Origin: Sanguibacter suarezii NBRC 16159
GTDB lineage: Bacteria; Actinomycetota; Actinomycetes; Actinomycetales; Cellulomonadaceae
Assembly (NCBI RefSeq): GCF_001552735.1
Contig: NZ_BCRT01000010.1
Span: forward strand, 62,001 to 126,000
Reading direction: 5' to 3'
Length of the DNA stretch: 64,000 bases
Shown: positions 8,778 to 15,558 of the stretch, in pieces
How positions within the stretch are numbered: the stretch's first letter is position 1
Layout of the letters: every line of letters begins with the position of its first letter
Program-made: the position numbers and the translations under genes
The notes under the pieces: generated by a model
The model's database searches: none
What the model was told of the DNA's origin: nothing
Seen by the model: only the letters and a program-made list of their open reading frames with translations

Positions 8778-9161
8778 CTACGAGGCAGCCTTCTCCTCGT
8801 CGGTCAGCAGGGCGACCCACCCCTCGTAGTCACCCTGATGGGTGGTGGCAAGAGCGCGACAGAGGTCCACGCGGTCACGCAGAAAGTCCGGGACCAGCGG
8901 TTGGTCGCGTGCGGCCAGCACGATGGTCCAGTCGGGGATGTCATGACTGGGCGGGACGAGCTCGTGCCGCACGCGGTCAGCGCGCAGGGCTGCTGATGCG
9001 GCGTCGGCGTGCTGCTGGGTCGTGAAACACACCGCGAACTCGCTCTCGCGGGGTGCGGTGACGTCGACGCCCCGAGACTCCAGGCGCGCCAGCTGCGCAG
9101 CGTCGGCCTTGAGCAGCCCATATGGTTCGACGCGCTTCTTTGCGGAAGAGAACAATCCCAT
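8778..9161 (-). CDS. RraB-like (ribonuclease E inhibitor family) protein
   Basis: The 127-residue protein matches the RraB family pattern: LESRGVDVTAPRESEFAVCF, then a Gln-His-Ala-Asp helix (QQHADAASAALRAD), PDWTIVLAA, and the signature RALATTHQGDYEGWVAL near the C-terminus. In E. coli RraB binds RNase E and lowers its activity; in actinobacteria the role is not established. The start ATG 9161 has a TAGCGT hexamer 6 nt upstream (9173..9168), consistent with a leaderless transcript. The N-terminus MGLFSSAKKRVEPYG is basic. Its presence in the same window as rne (23.6 kb) is suggestive but the genes are not linked in an operon. Confidence 0.78.
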   Translation of the reverse strand: MGLFSSAKKRVEPYGLLKADAAQLARLESRGVDVTAPRESEFAVCFTTQQHADAASAALRADRVRHELVPPSHDIPDWTIVLAARDQPLVPDFLRDRVDLCRALATTHQGDYEGWVALLTDEEKAAS

Positions 9162-9241
9162 GTCGCTACGCTAGCCCGCATTGGCCGTCGGGTGGTGCAC
9201 CTCGCGGGGAGGGACGTCCACCCGGGCGAGACCGCCGTCCG

Positions 9242-9994
9242 CTAGCTCTCGGGCAGCAGCCCGACCGGCACGTCCGCGAGGCGCTCCGGCGGGACGAGGT
9301 CCACCCACGCCCCGGCGACCGAGTCGAGGAGCGCGCGGGTGGCCGCGTCGTCGCGCAGGGAGCCCTCCGAGCCGCGCAGGTTCGCCTCGAGGAAGTCCCG
9401 CAGCGGCGGTGCGCTGACGCGCTCGCGGCCGCCGGGACCGGGGGATCCCGCGCGCACCGAGTCGTCGACGTGCAGCGTGACGAGCAGCAGCGCAGGCACC
9501 CGCGGCGCACCAGGGCCCATCCCGGGCTGGAAGTACGGGACGGCGAGCAGCTGTGCGCCGTGACGGGCGTAGAACCGGAGCCGGGCGACCGGGTCGCCGT
9601 GCTCGACGCTCGCGGTGTGATGCTCGGGATGCTCCACCTCGGCCAACACGTAGGCGGGGGAGTGCGCGGCCACCCAGCGGGAGACCGCGCCGTCGAGCAG
9701 CGCTGCGCCGATCCCGCCGCCGCGCTCGCCCGGCGCGATGGCGAGGTAGACGAGCAGCACCACACCGCCCGGGGCTGACCCGGTGCCTACGGCGCCCGCG
9801 ACCACCCGCCCGTCACGGATCACCCCCAGGGCGTACAGCTCACCGCTCGCACACCCCGCGAGCAGGTCATCGAGGTCCATGAGCTCGGCGGGTGGGAAAG
9901 ACGGCGCGAGGACGTCGGAGTGCAGGCGGGTGAGGTCGGCGGGGTCGGTGAGGTCGACCAGCTCGACGGGGGCGGGCGCGGTGGTGTCAGGCAT
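9242..9994 (-). CDS. GNAT family N-acetyltransferase, 250 aa
   Basis: Probable acetyl-CoA-dependent acetyltransferase of unknown substrate. After VELVDLTDPADL, the region VYLAIAPGERGGGIGAALLDGA (about residues 82-103) is the acetyl-CoA binding segment, and ARLRFYARHGAQLL near 150 is the usual C-terminal GNAT strand-helix. The C-terminal 90 residues are longer than a minimal GNAT domain and include a segment that may bind the substrate or a second partial domain. Start ATG 9994 is preceded by GATGAT 6 nt upstream, again a leaderless arrangement. It is divergent from coaD, 46 bp apart. Confidence 0.82.
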   Translation of the reverse strand: MPDTTAPAPVELVDLTDPADLTRLHSDVLAPSFPPAELMDLDDLLAGCASGELYALGVIRDGRVVAGAVGTGSAPGGVVLLVYLAIAPGERGGGIGAALLDGAVSRWVAAHSPAYVLAEVEHPEHHTASVEHGDPVARLRFYARHGAQLLAVPYFQPGMGPGAPRVPALLLVTLHVDDSVRAGSPGPGGRERVSAPPLRDFLEANLRGSEGSLRDDAATRALLDSVAGAWVDLVPPERLADVPVGLLPES

Positions 9995-10040
9995 GCGACC
10001 ATCATCACCGCCTGCCCGCTCGTTGCACTACCGTGAAGGC

Positions 10041-10559
10041 GTGACCATCGCTGTGAGCCCCGGATCGTACGACCCGATCACCCTGGGGCACCTCGACATC
10101 ATCCGCCGTGCCAGCGGCCTCTTCGACGAGGTCGTCGTCGGTGTGGCGAAGAACTCCTCGAAGTCCGCGCTGCTGACCGCTGACCAGCGCCTGGAGCTGG
10201 CCCGGTCGGCCTGCACCGGGATGGACAACGTCCGCGTCGAGCTGGTGCCCGGGCTGCTCGTGGACTTCTGCCGCCAGGTGGGGGCGACCGTCATCGCCAA
10301 GGGGCTGCGCGGGGGAGCGGACTTCGACGCCGAGCTGCCGATGGCGCTGATGAACCGCCACCTCGTGGGCGTGGAGACGGTCTTCATCCCCGGCGACCCA
10401 GCCCTGGCTCACATCGCCTCCTCCTTGGTCAAGGACGTGGCCCGCTACGGCGGCAGCATCGACGATTGTGTGCCCGACGGCGTTTCTTCCGCGGTTCGAG
10501 CGGCCCTGGATGGCACCGTGGTCGCCAGTCGCATCCCCCCGAAACAAGGAGTGTCATGA
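10041..10559 (+). CDS. coaD: Phosphopantetheine adenylyltransferase
   Basis: Catalyses the penultimate step of coenzyme A synthesis, joining ATP and 4'-phosphopantetheine. The 172-residue protein begins TIAVSPGSYDPITLGHLDII, which contains the nucleotidyltransferase TxGH motif, and has IAKGLRGGADFDAELPMALMNR and HIASSLVKDVARYGG, as in all CoaD proteins. The longer open frame upstream is antisense to the GNAT gene and is rejected. GTG 10041 lies 6 nt after TACCGT (10029-10034), so leaderless. Its stop overlaps the next start (ATGA). Confidence 0.97.
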   Translation: MTIAVSPGSYDPITLGHLDIIRRASGLFDEVVVGVAKNSSKSALLTADQRLELARSACTGMDNVRVELVPGLLVDFCRQVGATVIAKGLRGGADFDAELPMALMNRHLVGVETVFIPGDPALAHIASSLVKDVARYGGSIDDCVPDGVSSAVRAALDGTVVASRIPPKQGVS

Positions 10560-11077
10560 GCAGCCACGACGATACCGAGACGTATGTGGAGGGTGAACGC
10601 CTGGGCGTGCCCGCCCTGCTGGAGGCGTTGACCGACGTCATCGAGCGCGCCCGGTCGATGCCCATGTCGTCCTCCGTGCTGGTCAACCGGAACGAGGCGC
10701 TGGACCTGCTCGACGAGCTGCGCGAGGCGCTGCCCTCCCAGCTGTCCCGCGCCGACGAGGTCCTCTCCGACGCCGACCAGGTGCTCCAGGACGCTCACGT
10801 CGAGGCAGAGAACCTCATCACGACCGCGCGCGAGCGTGCGGCCGAGCTGGTCAACGCCGAGCAGGTCGTCCGTCAGGCCGAGGTGCACGCCCGTGAGCTC
10901 ATCGCCCACGCTGAGGCGACCGTGGCCACGCTGCGCCATGAGGCTGACGACTACTGCGACCGCCGGCTGGCCGAGTTCGAGATCGACCTGGGAAAGGTCC
11001 TCGCCCAGGTGCACGCGGGCCGCGACAAGCTGGCCGAACGGCTGGGCGAACCGCGCGAGAAAGAGTCCTTCGAGTAG
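10556..11077 (+). CDS. sepIVA: SepIVA-like DivIVA-family coiled-coil protein
   Basis: A 173-residue, mostly helical protein with long Glu/Ala/Arg heptad-like coiled coil (about residues 60-160: DEVLSDADQVLQDAHVEA, AEQVVRQAEVHARELI). In Mycobacterium the gene in the same place, before the yceD-rnc-mutM block, encodes SepIVA, a DivIVA-like septation factor; sequence character and synteny agree. SepIVA is essential for division in mycobacteria; function here is inference. ATG 10556 follows AAGGAGTGTC, a good ribosome binding site, and overlaps the coaD stop codon, so both are co-translated. Older annotation systems may call it an ATP synthase b-subunit-like protein because of the coiled coil. 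Confidence 0.8.
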   Translation: MSSHDDTETYVEGERLGVPALLEALTDVIERARSMPMSSSVLVNRNEALDLLDELREALPSQLSRADEVLSDADQVLQDAHVEAENLITTARERAAELVNAEQVVRQAEVHARELIAHAEATVATLRHEADDYCDRRLAEFEIDLGKVLAQVHAGRDKLAERLGEPREKESFE

Positions 11078-11091
11078 CCGCTCCCGCGGGT

Positions 11092-11121
11092 TTGGGACCT
11101 CGCGCTTTCATGACGTAGCAT
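11092..11121 (+). promoter_or_regulatory. Predicted promoter of yceD-rpmF-rnc-mutM
   Basis: TTGGGA (11092-11097) and TAGCAT (11116-11121) are 18 bp apart; transcription would start near 11128 and leave a leader of about 50 nt before yceD. Confidence 0.5.
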
Positions 11122-11179
11122 TACCTGTTGGTCCTGCCAGTCACGGCATGCACCTGAGATCTTTCCGTTCGGAACCACT

Positions 11180-11749
11180 GTGGAGCGTCCCATCACTCTC
11201 GATCCTCGTTCGCCACTTGTCCTCGATACCCATGAGCTCAGTCGGCGTCCCGGTTCGATGCGTACGGTCGTCCGCACTGTGTCTGCACCAGCCGATCTCG
11301 GGACTGTGGTGATCGGCATCCCCGAAGGCAGCGAGCTCGACCTTGATCTCAGGGTGGAGGCCGTGATGGAGGGGGTTCTCGTCTCTGGATCCGTAGCTGG
11401 TCAGGCGGTCGGTGAGTGCGTGCGGTGCTTGGATGAGGTTGTCGAGGATGTCGACATCCAGATCCAGGAGCTGTTCGTCTACCCCGAGCGTGCTCAGGCC
11501 GCCGCGGACGACGGTGACGAGGAGGAAGACGTACGTGAGCTCGAGGACGATATGATCGATCTTGAGCCCGTGCTTAGGGATTCGGTGGTCACTGCACTAC
11601 CATTCCAACCGTTGTGTTCACCGGACTGCCCGGGACTGTGCTCCATCTGTGGAGTGCACCTGGCGGATGAGGTTGAGCACAGTCATGACGTAGTCGATCC
11701 CCGGTGGTCGGCCTTGCAGAGCATTATCGACGAGACGAAAGAGAGCTAG
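11180..11749 (+). CDS. YceD/DUF177 family protein
   Basis: The 189-residue protein belongs to the DUF177 family, which almost always lies directly before rpmF and has been linked in other bacteria and plastids to 23S rRNA accumulation. It contains CVRCLDEV near residue 78 and [13 protein letters not shown] near 152-164, cysteine pairs that probably hold a metal ion, and an acidic stretch ([15 protein letters not shown]) between them. Start GTG 11180 is the only good in-frame candidate upstream of the [12 protein letters not shown] segment; the ribosome binding site is weak. It is separated from rpmF by 2 bp, so the two are coexpressed. Base composition is less GC-rich than its neighbours, as is common for genes near ribosomal proteins. 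Confidence 0.88.
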   Translation: MERPITLDPRSPLVLDTHELSRRPGSMRTVVRTVSAPADLGTVVIGIPEGSELDLDLRVEAVMEGVLVSGSVAGQAVGECVRCLDEVVEDVDIQIQELFVYPERAQAAADDGDEEEDVRELEDDMIDLEPVLRDSVVTALPFQPLCSPDCPGLCSICGVHLADEVEHSHDVVDPRWSALQSIIDETKES

Positions 11750-11751
11750 CC

Positions 11752-11946
11752 GTGGCTGTTCCGAAGCGCAAGATGTCGCGCAGCAATACCCGTGCGCGCC
11801 GTTCGCAGTGGAAGACCACCGCTGCCAACCTCACCACGTGCCCGCAGTGCAAGGGCGACAAGCTCTCGCACGCTGCCTGCCCCACGTGCGGCACCTACAA
11901 GGGCCGCCAGTACGCAGAAGCAGTGCGTACCGAGCACGCAAACTGA
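11752..11946 (+). CDS. rpmF: 50S ribosomal protein L32
   Basis: Large-subunit protein of 64 residues beginning [19 protein letters not shown]. The [18 protein letters not shown] segment gives four zinc-binding cysteines, so this is the zinc-containing form, like L28 in this window. The start is GTG 11752, immediately after the yceD stop; the longer frame reading back into yceD is rejected because L32 proteins begin at this position. Confidence 0.97.
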   Translation: MAVPKRKMSRSNTRARRSQWKTTAANLTTCPQCKGDKLSHAACPTCGTYKGRQYAEAVRTEHAN

Positions 11947-11953
11947 TCTTCCC

Positions 11954-11974
11954 GGCTCCGTCCATGACGGAGCC
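11954..11974 (+). other. Perfect hairpin in the rpmF-rnc gap
   Basis: A 9-bp perfect inverted repeat (GGCTCCGTC / GACGGAGCC) with a CAT loop lies 8 nt after the rpmF stop and 7 nt before the AAGGAG ribosome binding site of rnc. There is no T-run, so it is not a classical terminator; it may stabilise the rpmF end or serve as a processing site. Confidence 0.7.
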
Positions 11975-11994
11975 ACCAGCAAGGAGTACAACCG

Positions 11995-12723
11995 GTGGGA
12001 TCTCCAGCACAACGCAAGGTCTCCCCGGCTGAAGAACTTCTTGAGAAGCTCGGGGTCCATCTGGATCCCGAGCTTCTCGTGCTTTCCCTGACGCACCGGT
12101 CCTTCGCCCACGAAGCCGGCGGGATCCCCACGAACGAGCGCCTGGAGTTCCTCGGCGACGCCGTGCTCGGTCTCGTCTCGGCTGAGGCGCTCTACCGCCG
12201 GCACCCCGATCGCCCCGAGGGTGACCTCGCGAAGATGCGGGCCGCCTCGGTGTCCCAGCGTCCCCTCGCCGCCGTGGCCCGCGAGCTCGACCTGGGCCGG
12301 TTCATCCTGCTCGGCAAGGGTGAGGCGCGCACCGGCGGCTTCGACAAGGACTCCATCCTCTCCGACACCGTCGAGTCGCTCATCGGCGCGGTGTACCTCA
12401 GCCACGGCCTCGAGGTCGCCCGCGCCTTCGTCCACCGCCTCCTCGACGAGACGTTGGACGCCGCAGCCGAGATGGGCGCAGGCCTGGACTGGAAGACCTC
12501 TCTGCAGGAGGCCGCTGCCGAGATGGGCGCAGGGAGCCCGGAGTACACCAGCGAGGCGACCGGCCCCGACCACGCCCGCCACTTCGTCTCCCAGGTGAGG
12601 ATCGACGGCGAGGTGCTGGGCACCGGTGAGGGCTCAGCGAAGAAGCACGCCGAGCAGATCGCCGCCGAGCAGGCCTATCAGGTGCTGCGCACCCGCGGCC
12701 CCGCCGCCACCGCGCGCGGCTGA
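11995..12723 (+). CDS. rnc: Ribonuclease III
   Basis: Cleaves double-stranded RNA in rRNA maturation and mRNA turnover. The 242-residue protein has the catalytic signature ERLEFLGDAVLGL near residue 48-60, DTVESLIGAVYLSHG near 123 with the second acidic cluster, and a C-terminal double-stranded RNA binding domain (about 162-236; TGPDHARHFVSQVRIDG and GSAKKHAEQIAAEQA). GTG 11995 follows AAGGAG at a 9-nt spacing. It sits in the conserved yceD-rpmF-rnc-mutM order, with 3 bp to mutM. Confidence 0.97.
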   Translation: MGSPAQRKVSPAEELLEKLGVHLDPELLVLSLTHRSFAHEAGGIPTNERLEFLGDAVLGLVSAEALYRRHPDRPEGDLAKMRAASVSQRPLAAVARELDLGRFILLGKGEARTGGFDKDSILSDTVESLIGAVYLSHGLEVARAFVHRLLDETLDAAAEMGAGLDWKTSLQEAAAEMGAGSPEYTSEATGPDHARHFVSQVRIDGEVLGTGEGSAKKHAEQIAAEQAYQVLRTRGPAATARG

Positions 12724-12726
12724 CCC

Positions 12727-13653
12727 GTGCCCGAGCTGCCCGAGGTCGAGACCGTCCGTGACGGTCTGGCCCGCCACGTCCTCGGCGCGGTCGTCGAGTC
12801 GGTCGAGGTGCGCCGCGACTACTCGGTACGGCGCCACACCGGGGGGCCGGCAGACTTCGCCGCCCAGCTGACCGGACACACCTTCACCGAGGCCGTACGG
12901 CGCGGGAAGTACCTGTGGCTGGCCCTGGACGGCAGCGACGAGGCCCTGCTCGGCCACCTGGGCATGAGCGGCCAGCTCCTCGTACGGACCGGCGCCGGGA
13001 TCGAAGAGCTCGCACCCCACCTGCGCGTGCGGCTCCGCCTGCGCGGGTCCGACGGGCAGGAGCAGGCGCTCGACTTCGTCGACCAGCGGACCTTTGGGCA
13101 CCTGAGCGTGTGCGAGCTCGTGCCCACCCCGGACGGGCTCCCCGGAGGCCTCGGCTCCCAGCGCCCCGCCCTGCCCGACGCCGTGGCGCACATCGCCCGC
13201 GACCTCCTGGACCCGGCGCTCGCCCCGGGGACCCCCGGCCGGACGGCACTGGTGGACGCGGTGCGCCGCCGCCGTACCGGGATCAAGCGGGCGCTGCTGG
13301 ACCAGAGCGTGGTCTCCGGCGTCGGCAACATCTACGCCGACGAGGCGCTGTGGCGGGCGCGTACCCACTACGCGCGCCCGACCTCCGGCCTCACCCGCGC
13401 CCAGGTCAGCGCGGTGCTCGACGCGGCCGAGGAGGTCATGCGCGAGGCACTGGTCCAGGGCGGCACGAGCTTCGACGCCCTCTACGTCAACGTCAACGGC
13501 GCCTCGGGGTACTTCGACCGCTCGCTCAACGCCTACGGGCAGGAGGGGCGCCCGTGCCCGCGGTGCGGCACCCCGATCCGGCGCGAGGAGTTCATGAACC
13601 GCTCCTCCTTCCGGTGCCCGGTCTGCCAGCGCGCACCGCGCACCGCCCGCTGA
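12727..13653 (+). CDS. mutM: Formamidopyrimidine-DNA glycosylase
   Basis: Bifunctional base-excision enzyme that removes 8-oxoguanine and formamidopyrimidines and nicks the abasic site. The start [14 protein letters not shown] provides the catalytic Pro1 and Glu2 after Met removal, RRGKYLWL near 57-64 carries the conserved Lys, [18 protein letters not shown] (near 194) is the helix-two-turn-helix, and [21 protein letters not shown] is the C-terminal zinc finger. The 308 residues are slightly more than usual because of inserts around 125-150. In many actinobacteria smc and ftsY follow; here the operon ends at a hairpin. Confidence 0.97.
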   Translation: MPELPEVETVRDGLARHVLGAVVESVEVRRDYSVRRHTGGPADFAAQLTGHTFTEAVRRGKYLWLALDGSDEALLGHLGMSGQLLVRTGAGIEELAPHLRVRLRLRGSDGQEQALDFVDQRTFGHLSVCELVPTPDGLPGGLGSQRPALPDAVAHIARDLLDPALAPGTPGRTALVDAVRRRRTGIKRALLDQSVVSGVGNIYADEALWRARTHYARPTSGLTRAQVSAVLDAAEEVMREALVQGGTSFDALYVNVNGASGYFDRSLNAYGQEGRPCPRCGTPIRREEFMNRSSFRCPVCQRAPRTAR

Positions 13654-13672
13654 TCCGGGCCGCTACAGGCAC

Positions 13673-13700
13673 AACCTGCGCCGGTGTCCCGGCGCAGGTT
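13673..13700. terminator. Hairpin between convergent mutM and hydroxyacid dehydrogenase
   Basis: A perfect 12-bp inverted repeat (AACCTGCGCCGG / CCGGCGCAGGTT) with a 4-nt loop, 19 nt past the mutM stop. No T-run on either strand; a bidirectional terminator by position. Confidence 0.6.
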
Positions 13701-13728
13701 CGCGCAGCTCCGCTCGGCGCGGCTCCGC

Positions 13729-14679
13729 TCAGCGCGCGACGACGTTGGTGAGCGGATCTCCGGCGACATAGGCCGCCAGGTTCTTCTCGATGAGCGCCGC
13801 GGCACCCTGGGGGCGGCCCCCGGCCGCGTGCGGGGTGATGATGAGGTTCGGCGCCGTCCAGAGCGGGGAGTCGGCGGGCAGCGGCTCCCGCCGGAAGACG
13901 TCGAGGGCTGCGCCGGCGAGGGTGCCCGAGCGCAGCGCGAAGTCGAGGGCGTCCTCGTCCAGGGTGGAGCCGCGGCCCACGTTGATGACCCACGCGTGAG
14001 CGGGCAGCGCGGTGAGCACGTCGGCGCTGATGGCACCCTCGGTCTCGGGGGTGGCCGGCAGGATCCCGATGAGCAGGTCGGTCTCGGCGAGCCGCTCGGG
14101 CAGGTCGTCGGTGGTGATGACCGGCGTGCTGCCGCGTGTGCCGGCCGTGGTGGCCACACCGACGACGCGGGCTCCCAGAGCGGTGAGCAGCGGAGCGAGG
14201 CGCTGGCCGATCGACCCGAAGCCCCACACGGTGACCTCGGCACCGTCCAGGGTGCCCAGGCCGGGGAAGATCGACGGGTGCGCGGACTGCACGCCGCCGA
14301 GCTCACGTGCCCAGCGCCCGGCGCGCTGCGCGTCGTGCATGAGGTCGAGGCGACGGGCTGCGGTCAGGGCCAGCCCCAGGGTGTGCTCGGCGACCGGGCC
14401 GTCGTGCAGGGAACGGCCCGAGGTGATGACCACCTCGGGTGCGAAGCCGGCGGCGATGATGACGTCCGGCCCGGCGGCCAGGGCCTGGATCCAGCGCAGG
14501 TGAGTCAGGCGGGTAGCGCTGTCGGCGAGCTGGCCGCGGGTGTTGCCCCAGACGACGAGGACCTCGGCGTCGGTGTGCTCCTGCGGGACCGGAAGCGTGA
14601 CATCGTAGGGGACGAACGTGACATCTGCGTGCGTACCAGTCATCTCGAGTGGCAGCGACGTGGGCAGGAGAACCTTCAT
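13729..14679 (-). CDS. D-isomer specific 2-hydroxyacid dehydrogenase
   Basis: NAD(P)-dependent oxidoreductase of the phosphoglycerate dehydrogenase superfamily; the substrate cannot be read from sequence. The 316-residue protein shows the Rossmann motif VWGFGSIGQRLA near residue 150, the catalytic Arg in INVGRGS near 233, Glu in DVFRREPLP near 262, and His in ITPHAAGG near 281. It lacks the ACT/regulatory domain of SerA, so it is not a biosynthetic phosphoglycerate dehydrogenase of the long type. It is divergent from the LuxR-type regulator (80 bp), and convergent with mutM. A CATCGT hexamer 6 nt before ATG 14679 is a weak leaderless candidate. Confidence 0.9.
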   Translation of the reverse strand: MKVLLPTSLPLEMTGTHADVTFVPYDVTLPVPQEHTDAEVLVVWGNTRGQLADSATRLTHLRWIQALAAGPDVIIAAGFAPEVVITSGRSLHDGPVAEHTLGLALTAARRLDLMHDAQRAGRWARELGGVQSAHPSIFPGLGTLDGAEVTVWGFGSIGQRLAPLLTALGARVVGVATTAGTRGSTPVITTDDLPERLAETDLLIGILPATPETEGAISADVLTALPAHAWVINVGRGSTLDEDALDFALRSGTLAGAALDVFRREPLPADSPLWTAPNLIITPHAAGGRPQGAAALIEKNLAAYVAGDPLTNVVAR

Positions 14680-14758
14680 GCCCCCACGATGTCAAAGATT
14701 GTGGCGAATCTCCGGCAGGAGAGCGTTTCTGAGATGCGGCGTTGTCTAAGATGGGGGG

Positions 14759-15430
14759 GTGGAGAGCCTAGAGGGTCAGACTGCCGATGAGCAGATCAGC
14801 GTGATGATCGTTGACGACCACGAGGTCGTCCGTCGTGGGATCGCCGAGGTGATCGACCGGTCCGAAGGAATGGGCATCGTCGCCGAGGCGGGCAGCGTCG
14901 CCGAGGGGATCCGTCGTGCCGAGCTGGTGCACCCGCAGGTCATGCTCGTCGACCTGCAGCTGCCCGACGGCACCGGGATCGACCTCATGCGCGCCGTGCG
15001 CCGCACCCAGCCGAACACCCGGGCCATCGTGCTGACGTCCTTCGACGACGACTCCGCACTCGCCGCCGCCCTCGAGGTGGGCGCAGCCGCCTTCGTGCTC
15101 AAGAGCGTGCGCGGGGCCGAGATCGCCGACGTCGTGCGGGCCGTCGCCGCTGGTCGGGTGCTGCTCGACGAGCGCACCGTGACCCGCCGTCGCCGCGAGC
15201 ACGACGACCCCACCGAAGATCTCACCCCGAGCGAGATGCGCGTCGTCGACCTCATCGGGGAGGGCCTGTCCAACCGTGAGATCGCCGAGCGGCTGAGCAT
15301 CGCAGAGAAGACCGTGAAGAACCACATCACGTCTCTGCTCGCCAAGATGGGGCTGCAGCGCCGCACGCAGGTGGCCGCGTGGGTGGCCGCGCGCCGCCAC
15401 CACGCCTGGGCCCAGGACACCAACCACTGA
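14759..15430 (+). CDS. LuxR/NarL-family response regulator
   Basis: Two-component transcription factor. The receiver domain has the acidic pocket Asp19-Asp20, the phosphoacceptor Asp65 in VMLVDLQLPDG, and Lys in FVLKSVRGA; the C-terminal LuxR helix-turn-helix reads LTPSEMRVVDLIGEGLSNREIAERLSI (given here only as the family core) with KTVKNHITSLLAKMGL after it. Overall shape and length (223 aa) resemble DevR/DosR of mycobacteria. GTG 14759 follows TAAGAT by 6 nt, a leaderless start. The stop codon begins a 12-bp triple repeat. It converges on the GAF histidine kinase at 15.6-16.9 kb, which is the obvious partner, and lies near the cyd operon. Confidence 0.92.
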   Translation: MESLEGQTADEQISVMIVDDHEVVRRGIAEVIDRSEGMGIVAEAGSVAEGIRRAELVHPQVMLVDLQLPDGTGIDLMRAVRRTQPNTRAIVLTSFDDDSALAAALEVGAAAFVLKSVRGAEIADVVRAVAAGRVLLDERTVTRRRREHDDPTEDLTPSEMRVVDLIGEGLSNREIAERLSIAEKTVKNHITSLLAKMGLQRRTQVAAWVAARRHHAWAQDTNH

Positions 15431-15463
15431 ACCAAGCAGTGAATCAAGCACTGAACCAAGCAC
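15428..15463 (+). repeat. Three tandem 12-bp units beginning with the regulator stop codon
   Basis: Units at 15428-15439, 15440-15451 and 15452-15463, each starting TGA and differing by one or two bases. The period is a multiple of three, so the three TGA codons are in the same frame and form a triple in-frame stop. Confidence 0.9.
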
Positions 15464-15498
15464 TGCGCTGGTCCGCTCGCTGACCAGCCCCGGACGCA

Positions 15499-15536
15499 CT
15501 CCGCCCCGGTCACCGTCTGAGGTGGCCGGGGCGGAG
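15499..15536. terminator. Bidirectional terminator between response regulator and kinase
   Basis: CTCCGCCCCGG pairs perfectly with CCGGGGCGGAG, extended inward by a TCACC/GGTGG part-stem; loop GTCTGA. It lies midway between the two convergent stop codons. Confidence 0.75.
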
Positions 15537-15558
15537 GTCTGTCAGGGTCAGCAGGCGG

